From G965220305 sp965220305 (GTDB lineage Bacteria; Chloroflexota; Dehalococcoidia; Lucifugimonadales; UBA3495), in contig OZ244817.1 in NCBI GenBank assembly GCA_965220305.1, positions 372,001 through 436,000 of the forward strand: 64,000 bases of DNA. The letters are read 5' to 3'. The notes beneath the pieces are model-generated. The model made no database searches. It was not told the origin of the DNA and saw only the letters and a program-made list of their open reading frames with translations. The translations under genes and the position numbers were made by a program. Below are positions 9,154 through 17,305 of the stretch, one piece after another (the stretch's first letter is position 1; every line of letters begins with the position of its first letter).

Positions 9154-9612
9154 ATGACCTGGCGGGAAACCCTATCCAACCTGCGGGAAGAGCTGGCGCA
9201 GGCCCGGCTGGAACGCCAGCGTTACCTGGAAGCGATGGAGGCTCAACGAAAGTCCCAGCAGGACCAACTGTCCGAGTTGTCAACCTCCCTGGAAATTACC
9301 CGCCTCTTGGACGAGATGAACGCTGTCCTGGTGGGGGGCCAGGGTCGGGTGGAAGTGGAGAGGTCCTGGGAAGCTCCCGGCGAAGGCGAACCGGGAGAGG
9401 ACTTGCTGCTCCTTGACGATGACGAGGACGAACTTGGGTACATTACCAGCTTCTTGACCTGGGACGAGGATGGGGAGCGGGAAATCGCCGTAGACTTGGG
9501 TTTCTCCGAGGATGGCATTTACCTCCAAGTCAATGAAGCGGACGTACGGGCCGAGCGCCCGGCGTTGGAGCAAGCGCTCCTCCAGGCTTTCAGGGACGAG
9601 CTACAGCTATAA
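9154..9612 (+). CDS. Hypothetical coiled-coil/acidic protein
   Basis: 152 residues, not recognised. Residues about 1-55 are a charged coiled coil (LREELAQARLERQRYLEAME), followed by an acidic linker (DLLLLDDDEDELGY) and a C-terminal alpha/beta segment. ATG start. It sits between another unknown gene and purE, all on the plus strand, with purE 25 bases downstream. A structural or regulatory partner is possible, but nothing in the sequence shows it. Confidence 0.6.
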   Translation: MTWRETLSNLREELAQARLERQRYLEAMEAQRKSQQDQLSELSTSLEITRLLDEMNAVLVGGQGRVEVERSWEAPGEGEPGEDLLLLDDDEDELGYITSFLTWDEDGEREIAVDLGFSEDGIYLQVNEADVRAERPALEQALLQAFRDELQL

Positions 9613-9637
9613 TTCTACTAACGAAAGGTGATGTGCT

Positions 9638-10096
9638 TTGCCGCAAGTAGGTGTTATCATGGGCAGCGCCTCCGACGAAGGGGTGGTGCAAGAAGCAGTG
9701 GACACGCTGGAACAGATGGGCATCGACTACGAGGTACGGGTTATGTCAGCTCACCGCACCCCAGAACGGGTGCGGGAGTACGCTCTTGAGGCCCGCGACC
9801 GGGGCTTGCAAGTGTTAATCGCCGCCGCCGGGGGTTCAGCGGCCCTGGGGGGAACACTGGCAGCCTGGTGCACCCTGCCCGTCATAGGCATTCCCCTGGC
9901 ATCCAGCGAATTGAAAGGATTGGACGCACTGCTGGCCACGGCCCAGATGCCTCCCGGCATCCCCGTAGCCAGCATGGCCGTCGGCGGGTGGGGAGCGCGC
10001 AACGCCGCCTTTTTTGCCGCCGAAATCCTGGGCCTCCAGGACGCTAAGGTCAGACAGGCCTATGAGGACTACCGCCAGCAACTCCGGGAGCGATAG
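9638..10096 (+). CDS. purE: PurE-family AIR carboxylase / mutase
   Basis: Acts on the carboxylation of aminoimidazole ribonucleotide in purine synthesis. 152 residues. VIMGSASDEGVV binds substrate phosphate and SAHRTPERV contains the catalytic His. The loop that reads AGGAAHLPG in class I enzymes is AAAGGSAALGGT here, with no His. No purK is visible anywhere in the window. Together these suggest a class II-like enzyme that uses CO2 directly, which is inference. TTG start behind AAAGGTG; the HAD gene begins one base after its stop. Confidence 0.93.
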   Translation: MPQVGVIMGSASDEGVVQEAVDTLEQMGIDYEVRVMSAHRTPERVREYALEARDRGLQVLIAAAGGSAALGGTLAAWCTLPVIGIPLASSELKGLDALLATAQMPPGIPVASMAVGGWGARNAAFFAAEILGLQDAKVRQAYEDYRQQLRER

Positions 10097-10097
10097 G

Positions 10098-10775
10098 TTG
10101 ACTCCGGCGGTACTCTGCGACTTTGACGACACCGCCGCCTACCAAAATGTGGCGGAGTTGCTCTTGGACCGGTTCGGCGCACCCGGCTGGCACGACATCC
10201 GCCAACGGTTTCGGGACGGGGAGTTGACCTTCAAGGACTACCAGGAGATGACCTTCCGCACCGTCCAAGTGGGCCGGACAACAATGCAGTCATACGTGAA
10301 AGAAAACGCCCGCCTTCGCCCTTACTTCGGAGCGTTATGGCGGCACTGCCAGGAACATGGGATTCCAATGGCCATAGTTAGTGTGGGGTTGGACTTTTAT
10401 ATCCAGGCGTTGCTAGACCAGGAAGGTCTATCCGACATTCCGGTTTACTCGGTGGACACCAAGTTTACTTCTTCGGGCATCGACTACCAGTACCGCTATA
10501 CCCGCCCCGAGGAGGTCCATCTGGGCATCTCTAAGGCGATGGTCGTCGACAGCTATAGGGAGAAGGGGCACCACGTGATTTTCATCGGGGATGGCCGATC
10601 TGACTTTGGCGCAGCCGCCCGGGCCGACATAGTGTTTGCCCACAGTGTCCTGGCCCAGGAGTGTGAGCGCCAACAGATACCTTACCGGCCTTTCACCGAT
10701 TTCGGAGACGTGTTGCGCGCGCTCCGGGAAAATTCGGCTAACAGCCCCCACGGGGAGTCGCTGGGGCTTCAATAA
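10098..10775 (+). CDS. HAD-family phosphatase, MtnX/SerB-like
   Basis: Haloacid-dehalogenase phosphatase of about 225 residues. The nucleophile motif is DFDDTAAYQNV (DxDxT), motif II lies near AIVSVGLDFYI, and motif IV is FIGDGRSDFGAA. The W-I-xxxF-DGELTFKDYQE segment matches the MtnX-like cap. MtnX acts in methionine salvage and SerB on phosphoserine; the sequence does not decide between them or another sugar or nucleotide phosphate. TTG start at 10098, one base after purE, so expression is probably coupled. Confidence 0.8.
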   Translation: MTPAVLCDFDDTAAYQNVAELLLDRFGAPGWHDIRQRFRDGELTFKDYQEMTFRTVQVGRTTMQSYVKENARLRPYFGALWRHCQEHGIPMAIVSVGLDFYIQALLDQEGLSDIPVYSVDTKFTSSGIDYQYRYTRPEEVHLGISKAMVVDSYREKGHHVIFIGDGRSDFGAAARADIVFAHSVLAQECERQQIPYRPFTDFGDVLRALRENSANSPHGESLGLQ

Positions 10776-10777
10776 AC

Positions 10778-10981
10778 ATGGATTTCCTAGGGCTGCCCAT
10801 ATATGTCCTATCAATATTGGTTGGTACGACGATTTACTTTCTGCCGACCATCATTGCTTTTGCCCGCGGCAGGAATAACCGGCTCGCCATATTCGCGCTT
10901 AATTTGCTGCTGGGGTGGACGTTCTTAGGGTGGGTTGTCGCGATAGTGTGGTCACTAACTGGAAACGGGAGAGGACCGTAG
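10778..10981 (+). CDS. Small Imm_superinfect-like membrane protein
   Basis: 67 residues with two membrane segments. The pattern YFLPTIIAFARGRNN then IFALNLLLGWTFLGWVVAIVW matches the superinfection-immunity-like family (PF14373), related to the T4 Imm protein that blocks phage DNA entry but also common in bacterial chromosomes as an unknown membrane protein. ATG start two bases after the HAD gene. Its presence in a purine operon gives no clear clue to function. Confidence 0.75.
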   Translation: MDFLGLPIYVLSILVGTTIYFLPTIIAFARGRNNRLAIFALNLLLGWTFLGWVVAIVWSLTGNGRGP

Positions 10982-11024
10982 CACCGATAGTCAAGGAAAA
11001 CCCAATTCCCCAGGAGGCGCAGGC

Positions 11025-12335
11025 GTGATTGACCGATACTCCAGGCCCGCCATGAAGCGGGTCTGGTCCGATGAGAATAAATACCAAAAGTGGCTGGACG
11101 TGGAGTTGGCCGTCGCTGAGGCGTGGACTGGGCAGGGAGCCATACCCCAGGAAGACATGGCCCTGCTGCGCAACGCCAAGTACGACCATCAAAGAATGAT
11201 GGCCATCTTCGAGACAACCCGCCACGACGTGACGGCCTTCCTGACCTCGATTACCGAAAATATGGGTTTGGAAGGCCGGTGGCTGCACCTGGGCATGACT
11301 TCGTCGGACATGTTGGACACCGCCCAGGCCCTACAGTTGGTGGAGGCTGGCGAGCTCCTGCTCCAGGACATCGACGAGGTCATCCAAGCCCTGGAGTCCC
11401 AAGCCCTGGAGCACAAGGACACGGTCTGCATGGGGCGCACCCACGGCATCCATGCCGAACCCATGACCTTCGGCATACGCCTGGCCCTGTGGTGGGACGA
11501 AATGCGGCGCCAACGCCACCGGCTGGCCGACGCCATTGAGGGTTTGCGTGTTGGCAAGATTTCCGGCGCGGTGGGCACCCACGCCACCATACCCCCCTCG
11601 GTGGAGGACGAGGTATGCCGCCGCTTGGGGTTAAACACGGCTCCGGTGTCCAACCAGGTCATACAACGGGACCGCTACGCCCACTTCATTTCGACCCTGG
11701 CCTTGATTGCCGCGTCGCTGGAGAAATTCGCCACCGAGATTCGCGCCTTGCAGCGCACGGAAATCCACGAGCTGGAGGAGCCCTTCGGACAGGGGCAGAC
11801 CGGCTCCTCTTCCATGCCCCACAAGCGCAATCCGGAACTCGCCGAGCGGATATGCGGCCTTGCCCGCCTGATTCGGGGCCATAGCGTCACGGCCTTGGAG
11901 AACGTGGCCCTCTGGGGGGAGCGAGACATCAGCCACTCCTCGGCGGAGCGCATCATCCTACCAGACTCCTGCCTGGCGCTGGACTACATCCTGAGTATCT
12001 TTACCCGCATCATTCGCGACCTGCGGGTCTTCCCCGACCGGATGTGGGCCAACGTGGAGAGCAGCCGGGGTCTTATCTTCAGCCAGCAGGTGTTGTTGGC
12101 CCTGGTGGACAAGGGCATGACTCGGGAGGACGCCTACAAGGTCGTGCAGCGAAACGCCATGAATAGTTGGGACCAGAGCGAAGACTTTAGGGCACTGCTG
12201 AAGTCTGACCAGGAGGCCCTGAAACACCTGTCCAAGGAGGAGATGGAAGAGATCTTCGACTACGGCTATTATACCCGCTATGTGGATGACACCTTCCAAC
12301 GGATAGGTCTGCTTCAGGCGACTGTATCCCCGTGA
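11025..12335 (+). CDS. purB: Adenylosuccinate lyase
   Basis: Cleaves SAICAR to AICAR and adenylosuccinate to AMP, releasing fumarate. 436 residues, fumarase/aspartase superfamily. The signature GSSSMPHKRNP is present, as are TSSDMLDTAQALQL and GRTHGIHAEPMTFG with a catalytic His. GTG start behind CAGGAGGCG. Followed 60 bases later by purC, whose product feeds it. Confidence 0.97.
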   Translation: MIDRYSRPAMKRVWSDENKYQKWLDVELAVAEAWTGQGAIPQEDMALLRNAKYDHQRMMAIFETTRHDVTAFLTSITENMGLEGRWLHLGMTSSDMLDTAQALQLVEAGELLLQDIDEVIQALESQALEHKDTVCMGRTHGIHAEPMTFGIRLALWWDEMRRQRHRLADAIEGLRVGKISGAVGTHATIPPSVEDEVCRRLGLNTAPVSNQVIQRDRYAHFISTLALIAASLEKFATEIRALQRTEIHELEEPFGQGQTGSSSMPHKRNPELAERICGLARLIRGHSVTALENVALWGERDISHSSAERIILPDSCLALDYILSIFTRIIRDLRVFPDRMWANVESSRGLIFSQQVLLALVDKGMTREDAYKVVQRNAMNSWDQSEDFRALLKSDQEALKHLSKEEMEEIFDYGYYTRYVDDTFQRIGLLQATVSP

Positions 12336-12395
12336 ACCAGTACGACGGACAAAAACAACTTAGCCGGCGTAATCTGCCGCAAGAAAGGTAACGAT

Positions 12396-13292
12396 ATGAT
12401 TGTACAAACAGAACTTCCCAACCTGCTCCATCGAGGCAAAGTCCGGGACACTTACGGCGTCAACGATGACGTTCTCCTAATGGTAGCCACCGACCGCATT
12501 TCGGCCTTTGACGTGGTGTTGCCCACGGGCATTCCTTCCAAGGGTCTGGTGTTGAACCGCATTTCCGCCTTTTGGTTCGACAAGACCAAGCACCTGGCGC
12601 CCAACCATCTGCTGTCCCTGGCCGATGCACCCGACGTCGCCTCCCGGTTCGGCGACAGCCCTCTGCTGACCAGCTTGAACCAGGAGATTGCCCGCCAGGC
12701 CATGGTCGTGCAGCGGGCGCAGCGCATCGACATCGAGTGCATTGTGCGGGGTTACATTACGGGCTCGGCTTGGGGCGAGTACCGCCGACAGGGCACGGTG
12801 TCCGGCCAGGCAATGCCCGAGGGCATGGTGGAAGGCGTGCCCTTCCCCGAGCCCCTGTTTACTCCCACCACCAAGGCCGAGGAAGGGCACGACGAGAACA
12901 TGTCCCACCAAGAGGTGATGGACATGGTGGGCCCAGAACTGGCCCAGCAGTTGGAAGACGTCAGCAAGACCGTCTACCAGTTTGCCCACGACTACGCCAA
13001 GGAACGGGGAATCATCCTCGCCGACACCAAGATGGAATTTGGGCTGCTGGACGACCAACTGATTCTCATTGATGAGCTGCTAACTCCAGACTCCAGCCGG
13101 TTCTGGGATATGAACGGCTACGAGCCGGGCCGTTCCCAGCCCAATTACGACAAGCAGTTTGTCCGGGACTGGCTCACCGACCAAGCCTGGAACCAGGAGC
13201 CCCCTGCCCCCGAGTTGCCGGACGACATCGTTGCCAGGACTACAGAGCGTTACCTGGAAGCCTACGAAAAGCTGACCGGGGAGAAGCTGTAG
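12396..13292 (+). CDS. purC: Phosphoribosylaminoimidazole-succinocarboxamide synthase
   Basis: Joins CAIR and aspartate with ATP to form SAICAR. 298 residues, the longer Ade1-like form. Visible motifs: HRGKVRDTYGV, ATDRISAFDVVLPTGIPSKG, IVRGYITGSAWGEY and IDELLTPDSSRFW. ATG start after AGAAAGGTAACG. It lies between purB and a DUF3105 gene and supplies the PurB substrate. Confidence 0.97.
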   Translation: MIVQTELPNLLHRGKVRDTYGVNDDVLLMVATDRISAFDVVLPTGIPSKGLVLNRISAFWFDKTKHLAPNHLLSLADAPDVASRFGDSPLLTSLNQEIARQAMVVQRAQRIDIECIVRGYITGSAWGEYRRQGTVSGQAMPEGMVEGVPFPEPLFTPTTKAEEGHDENMSHQEVMDMVGPELAQQLEDVSKTVYQFAHDYAKERGIILADTKMEFGLLDDQLILIDELLTPDSSRFWDMNGYEPGRSQPNYDKQFVRDWLTDQAWNQEPPAPELPDDIVARTTERYLEAYEKLTGEKL

Positions 13293-13324
13293 CTTTGAAG
13301 CCCCTTTGCTGGAGGTAGTCAACT

Positions 13325-14044
13325 GTGCCCATATCCAGACGCCGCCGACGCCGGAGCAGGCCTGCCCCCGGGAGCAGCCGGTCCGGCTCCTCGGCCCTCA
13401 CTATCAATAGACCCCGCAGAAAGACCAACTACTGGTACGTAGGAGTTTCCTTGGTAATCGCTGTTCTAGTAATCGGCGGATTTGTCGTGGGGGACATTGG
13501 CTTCGGCTCCGGCTCCGGCGCCAACGCTGCCCGGGGCGGCAGCAGCGATGACTATGTGGAAGGCGTGGGCGTAAAGCACGACATCATGCCCACTCGCCAC
13601 GTACCGGAGCCCCAGACCGTGGCCTATTCCACCTTCCCACCGACCTCGGGAGACCACTGGGACCAATGGGCCCGCTGCGGCTTCTACGAGCACATTGTGC
13701 CCGACGAGCGCATCACCCACAACCTGGAACACGGAAATATAGTAGTTAGCTTCAATCTGCCGGACACCACCCGGGTGGAAGAGCTCCAGGAGGCGCTGGA
13801 CAACATTGGCCTGTCTTCGGCCTGGGGAGTTATCCGACCCTACGACGAGATACCGGAAGGTACCGTAGCGCTGGCAACATGGGGAGTGTCGGACACTTTC
13901 GATACCGCCAACGGCATCGACGAAGACCGGATTAGGACTTTCTTTGAGACCTATTCGGGCAACCTCAGTCCCGAATTTCCCGGCGGCCTGCCCTGCACCC
14001 AGACCGGCATAATGGACCGTCCACCCGAGGGCTCCAGCAACTAA
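13325..14044 (+). CDS. DUF3105 membrane-anchored protein
   Basis: 239 residues. An Arg-rich cytoplasmic N-terminus (residues 1-34) is followed by one transmembrane helix (about 37-58) and an extracytoplasmic domain. The domain carries TFPPTSGDHW, then HNLEHGNIVVSFNL with spaced His residues, then GVIRPYDEIPEGTVALATWG, matching DUF3105. A metal-related role is often suspected from the conserved His, but function is unknown. GTG start behind GGAGGTAG. It splits purC from purS. Confidence 0.85.
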   Translation: MPISRRRRRRSRPAPGSSRSGSSALTINRPRRKTNYWYVGVSLVIAVLVIGGFVVGDIGFGSGSGANAARGGSSDDYVEGVGVKHDIMPTRHVPEPQTVAYSTFPPTSGDHWDQWARCGFYEHIVPDERITHNLEHGNIVVSFNLPDTTRVEELQEALDNIGLSSAWGVIRPYDEIPEGTVALATWGVSDTFDTANGIDEDRIRTFFETYSGNLSPEFPGGLPCTQTGIMDRPPEGSSN

Positions 14045-14152
14045 CCTTCCCGCCTTACCCCGGAGAGAAGCTGGTGAACGGCAATTCGTGGGATAGGATG
14101 GTTAAATCCTCAGCGCGCCACGGGGCGACAGCTCCGAAATAGGAAGATAAGA

Positions 14153-14416
14153 TTGTACCTGGCGAAAGTCTACGTGACCCTAAAGCCCACCGTTAACGAC
14201 CCTCAGGGTCTCACTGTATTGGGAGCCCTGCGCAACCTGGGTTACAACACTGTCGAGGAAGTGCGGGCGGGCAAATACCTGGAAATCCAGGTGAACGAAA
14301 CGCAGCGGTCTCGCGCCGAGGCCGTCGTAAACGACATTTGCCAAAAGCTGTTGGCCAACCCGGTCATTGAAGAGTTCCGCTTTGACCTTCAGGAAGCGGA
14401 ACTCCCATCACAGTAG
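14153..14416 (+). CDS. purS: Phosphoribosylformylglycinamidine synthase subunit PurS
   Basis: Small subunit of the three-part FGAM synthase (PurS-PurQ-PurL), which helps ammonia pass from PurQ to PurL. 87 residues with the family pattern AKVYVTLKPTVNDPQG, LGALRNLGYNTVEEVRAGKY and a C-terminal VIEEFRFDL. TTG start behind AGGAAG. purQ and purL do not follow; the next gene is a BNR-repeat protein, so the complex must be completed from another locus. Confidence 0.92.
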   Translation: MYLAKVYVTLKPTVNDPQGLTVLGALRNLGYNTVEEVRAGKYLEIQVNETQRSRAEAVVNDICQKLLANPVIEEFRFDLQEAELPSQ

Positions 14417-14635
14417 TCCCGGCGTCGCTCGAACGCTCCCACTGCCGCGCGCCCCTACCCTTGCCACGATTAATTGGTCCTATTTCGACATCCTTCGATA
14501 GGTTCAAGAGGAGTGGGGCATTACGGATAACCGATAGACGCTGGCCCAAGTTCACTCCGGTTGACAAGTCCCGGCGCTTCTGCTGCAATAACCACATCTT
14601 CAACCCTCGCCCAAAGGCTCGCAGGAGGTGAACCC

Positions 14636-15631
14636 TTGACTACCGCCAATAGCAGTACCTACGTATATGCCGGCGCCGAAACGCATGGTCTATACCGGCT
14701 CTCTCCCGGCGCCACCCAGTGGGAAAGCTTGACCAACGGCCTACCTGACCGGGTGCAGGTGCAGACAGTGGCCTTGCACCCCGACGACCCCCAGGTAGTC
14801 TTTGCCGGCACCGGCGAAGGTCCCTACCGCAGCGCCGACCGGGGCCATAGCTGGGAGCGTCTGGACTACCCCAGGTATTCGCCGGGGGTGTGGTCTTTCC
14901 TGTTCCGGCCCGGCGACCCCAGCGTGATGTACCTGGGCACCGCCCCGGGCGAAATCTACCGTAGCGTCAACAGCGGGGACTCCTGGCAAAAGCTAAACGC
15001 TTCCATGGGCTCCAACGAAGTTACCATGGCCTTCCCCACCCGAGTCATAGCCTTGACAGCTGATCCCAGCCATCCCGATGAGATGTACGCCGCAATTGAA
15101 GTGGCCGGGGTCATTCGCAGCGCCGACGGAGGTGACACCTGGGACGAGATTACCCACGACCTGGCCCCCAGCGAGGACACTCTGGACCTGCACGGTGTGC
15201 AATGCACCGCAGCATCGCCGCATACCGTGTTCATTACGACCCGGCAGGGGCCCTTCATCGGACCCGACCGAGGCAGCGAGTGGATTCCGGTGGAGTTCGG
15301 CCAGTTTTCCGAGATTACCTACACCAGGGACTTGCGGGTAGCCCCCCACGATCCCACCACCCTCTACGTTTCCATAGGGGCCGCCGCCCGTAGCGAGCAG
15401 GGCGCCCTGTACCGCAGCCGGGACCTTTTCAAGACCTTCGAGCGGGTGGACCGGAACATCACCTGCCAGAGCACCATGATGTCCGTATCCGTAGACCCAC
15501 GGGCCCCCAGCCACATCTTCTGCGCGGCCCGGGACGGCCAGGTCTTTGGCACCCTGGACGACGGGGCCACCTGGACCACCTACCAACTGCCTGACGAGGC
15601 CAAGGAAGTGAGGGGGTTGGCCGCCGGTTAG
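14636..15631 (+). CDS. BNR/VPS10-like beta-propeller protein
   Basis: About 331 residues built of sialidase-type Asp-box repeats (YRSADRGHSWERL, YRSVNSGDSWQKL, RSADGGDTWDEI, FGTLDDGATWTTY), so a beta-propeller. No signal peptide is visible. TTG at 14636 is chosen for the GGAGGTG six bases upstream. Such proteins are annotated as exo-alpha-sialidase or VPS10-like, but no catalytic residues of a sialidase are evident, so a binding or scaffold role is as likely. Last plus-strand gene before a bidirectional terminator. Confidence 0.8.
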   Translation: MTTANSSTYVYAGAETHGLYRLSPGATQWESLTNGLPDRVQVQTVALHPDDPQVVFAGTGEGPYRSADRGHSWERLDYPRYSPGVWSFLFRPGDPSVMYLGTAPGEIYRSVNSGDSWQKLNASMGSNEVTMAFPTRVIALTADPSHPDEMYAAIEVAGVIRSADGGDTWDEITHDLAPSEDTLDLHGVQCTAASPHTVFITTRQGPFIGPDRGSEWIPVEFGQFSEITYTRDLRVAPHDPTTLYVSIGAAARSEQGALYRSRDLFKTFERVDRNITCQSTMMSVSVDPRAPSHIFCAARDGQVFGTLDDGATWTTYQLPDEAKEVRGLAAG

Positions 15632-15698
15632 TCCGGTGGAGCTAACATCAATCCGCTGCACAAATAAGCGGATGCCGCGCCGGAATACGCGCAAAAAC

Positions 15699-15733
15699 AG
15701 AGGAGCGAGGTAGTCCTCGCTCCTCTTTGCTTC
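15699..15733. terminator. Bidirectional intrinsic terminator
   Basis: Perfect 12-base stem (arms 15699-15710 and 15715-15726, AGAGGAGCGAGG and its complement) around a TAGT loop. The minus-strand side runs into GTTTTTG and the plus side into TTGCTTC. It lies between convergent genes, the BNR protein (+) and the thioredoxin-like protein (-), and can end both. Confidence 0.85.
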
Positions 15734-15793
15734 GCCTGTGCGAGAGGGATTTTTGCTTCCTTCCCGCCACCAGGTCCGAATAAGGCAGGGGGC

Positions 15794-16378
15794 CTAGTCC
15801 AAGCTCCTGCTCAGCAGGTCTACCAATTCGTCCACGCTGGCGTGTTGCCAGTCGACGGCTCGCGCGGCGGTGCGGGAGCGCCGCTCCCGGCCAAAATCCT
15901 GGTCATTTATTTCTGGGTTTTCTGACCGGATCGCCGCCTCAATCTCCTCCATCTCCCTTTCCGCTACCTCGGGGCGTTCAATCCAATGGCAGATGTACTG
16001 GTGGTCCTTAGTGTAAAACACCGCCGTGGGGATTGACATCCACTGCCCATTCTTCAAAAACTCGTTCATAATGTCATGGTTCTCGTCCCGGGGAAACACC
16101 TTCATCTCCAAGCCCGCGACTTCGGCCACCCGGGCCAGCACCGGAAGACCCCGGACAACGTCGCCGCACCAATCTTCTCCCAGCACCAGCATCTTGGCCG
16201 GACCGTTGGGCTGTTTGACCAAGTCGCTGAGGGCGGTGGCGCTCTCGGGCTTTACCTGAAAGTTGTCGTAGAAGCCCTGGAACCGGGCTTTATTTACCTT
16301 TATTTGTTCCATGTAGTCTTCGTAGCTAATCCCCTCTCCAAAACGTTGGGGGGTTACCACGCTGGTCTCTCTCGCCAT
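15794..16378 (-). CDS. Thioredoxin-family protein (Thioredoxin_9-like)
   Basis: 194 residues with a thioredoxin fold. The active-site region reads LGEDWCGDVVRGLPVL: one Cys with no second Cys at the CxxC position, as in the Thioredoxin_9 group. The cis-Pro segment is MSIPTAVFY. ATG start with GGAGG just upstream. A glutaredoxin-like gene lies 140 bases upstream on the same strand, so the two may serve redox work together. The partner is unknown. Confidence 0.82.
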   Translation of the reverse strand: MARETSVVTPQRFGEGISYEDYMEQIKVNKARFQGFYDNFQVKPESATALSDLVKQPNGPAKMLVLGEDWCGDVVRGLPVLARVAEVAGLEMKVFPRDENHDIMNEFLKNGQWMSIPTAVFYTKDHQYICHWIERPEVAEREMEEIEAAIRSENPEINDQDFGRERRSRTAARAVDWQHASVDELVDLLSRSLD

Positions 16379-16518
16379 GCTCTACCTCCACATACGATGG
16401 TCAACCGCCCAATGCCTGCCACCTCATTTTGTTCCGTTGCCTTACGGTGGGAGGCTTCCGGGTCAGGTAGACCCTTTTCGGGATTACCAAATGGACTGAC
16501 CGTCCATTAGCCGATTTC

Positions 16519-16734
16519 TCAACCTACCGAGCCTTCAAAGCCTATCTCCACCCGTCCATCGGGGAAAACAATTATGGGGACTGAATCTCCATAAAGGAGA
16601 GCCTCATCCAAGGTGTCCTGGCTTTGGTCAACCCGTCGCTCGTCATATTTGATGCCCTGCCGACCCCATGCCGCGCGCAATTTGTCGCATGCTGGGCAGA
16701 CAGTCAGAGTATAGACCACTGGTATATCTGCCAT
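16519..16734 (-). CDS. Glutaredoxin-like protein
   Basis: 71 residues. VYTLTVCPACDKLRAAW supplies the CxxC redox site near residue 13, and SVPIIVFPDG is the cis-Pro loop followed by a Gly pair region. Small cytosolic thiol-disulfide oxidoreductase, close to NrdH/Grx-like proteins. ATG start behind GGAGGTAG. Divergent from the ABM gene to the right. Confidence 0.85.
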   Translation of the reverse strand: MADIPVVYTLTVCPACDKLRAAWGRQGIKYDERRVDQSQDTLDEALLYGDSVPIIVFPDGRVEIGFEGSVG

Positions 16735-16970
16735 AGGCTACCTCCGTAGGGATGGTTAAGCCATTCTACAACGCGGGGGGCTGGCTGTCACCCGCCTTGC
16801 GGCCCCCTACGCCTATTCGTTGAATCCCGGCAACTGGAGGGCGGGGTACGTCCGCTTCGGTGACTTGTGGGTTGGCTCGGTGCCTAACTATAATGCTCCT
16901 GACCCCCTTGCGGTGCGTACCATCGAGAGTGCCCGCCAAGCCAACCAGGGGGCTAACCTTCGGAGAAGAT

Positions 16971-17300
16971 ATGATAGCTTTAATCGTAACCATCAACATC
17001 AAGCCGGAGCACAAGGAGGCCTTCATGGCTTCCATGATGGGAGATGCTCGGGGCTCCAACAACGACGAACCGGGTTGCCTGCGGTTCGACGTGCTGCAGG
17101 ACGCTGAGGACCCCAACCGGATTCACCTATACGAGGTGTACCGCGACGAGGCCGCCCTGGAGGCCCACCGCAATGCGCCCCACTTCATCAAGTGGCGCGA
17201 GGAAGTACAGGACTGGTTCGCCACGGAAAACGTCAGGAAGATGGCCTCTCCGGTGTACCCGCCCGCGGACAAGTGGAACAAGCGCCCGCCGGTGGACTAA
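16971..17300 (+). CDS. Antibiotic biosynthesis monooxygenase (ABM) family protein
   Basis: 109 residues, one ferredoxin-like alpha/beta domain. KPEHKEAFMASM, EPGCLRFDVLQDAEDPN and HLYEVYRDEAALEAHRNAPHF are the usual ABM signatures, close to LsrG/YgiN-type proteins. ATG at 16971 is set by GGAGAAG five bases upstream; the longer reading in the same frame lacks this. Stand-alone gene; its substrate cannot be read from the sequence. Confidence 0.88.
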   Translation: MIALIVTINIKPEHKEAFMASMMGDARGSNNDEPGCLRFDVLQDAEDPNRIHLYEVYRDEAALEAHRNAPHFIKWREEVQDWFATENVRKMASPVYPPADKWNKRPPVD

Positions 17301-17305
17301 CCTGT

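Noticed and set aside
14993..15694. 233-codon minus-strand open frame across the BNR-repeat gene
   Set aside because: Mirror of the Gly/Asp-rich repeats; runs past the real gene end and has no family resemblance.
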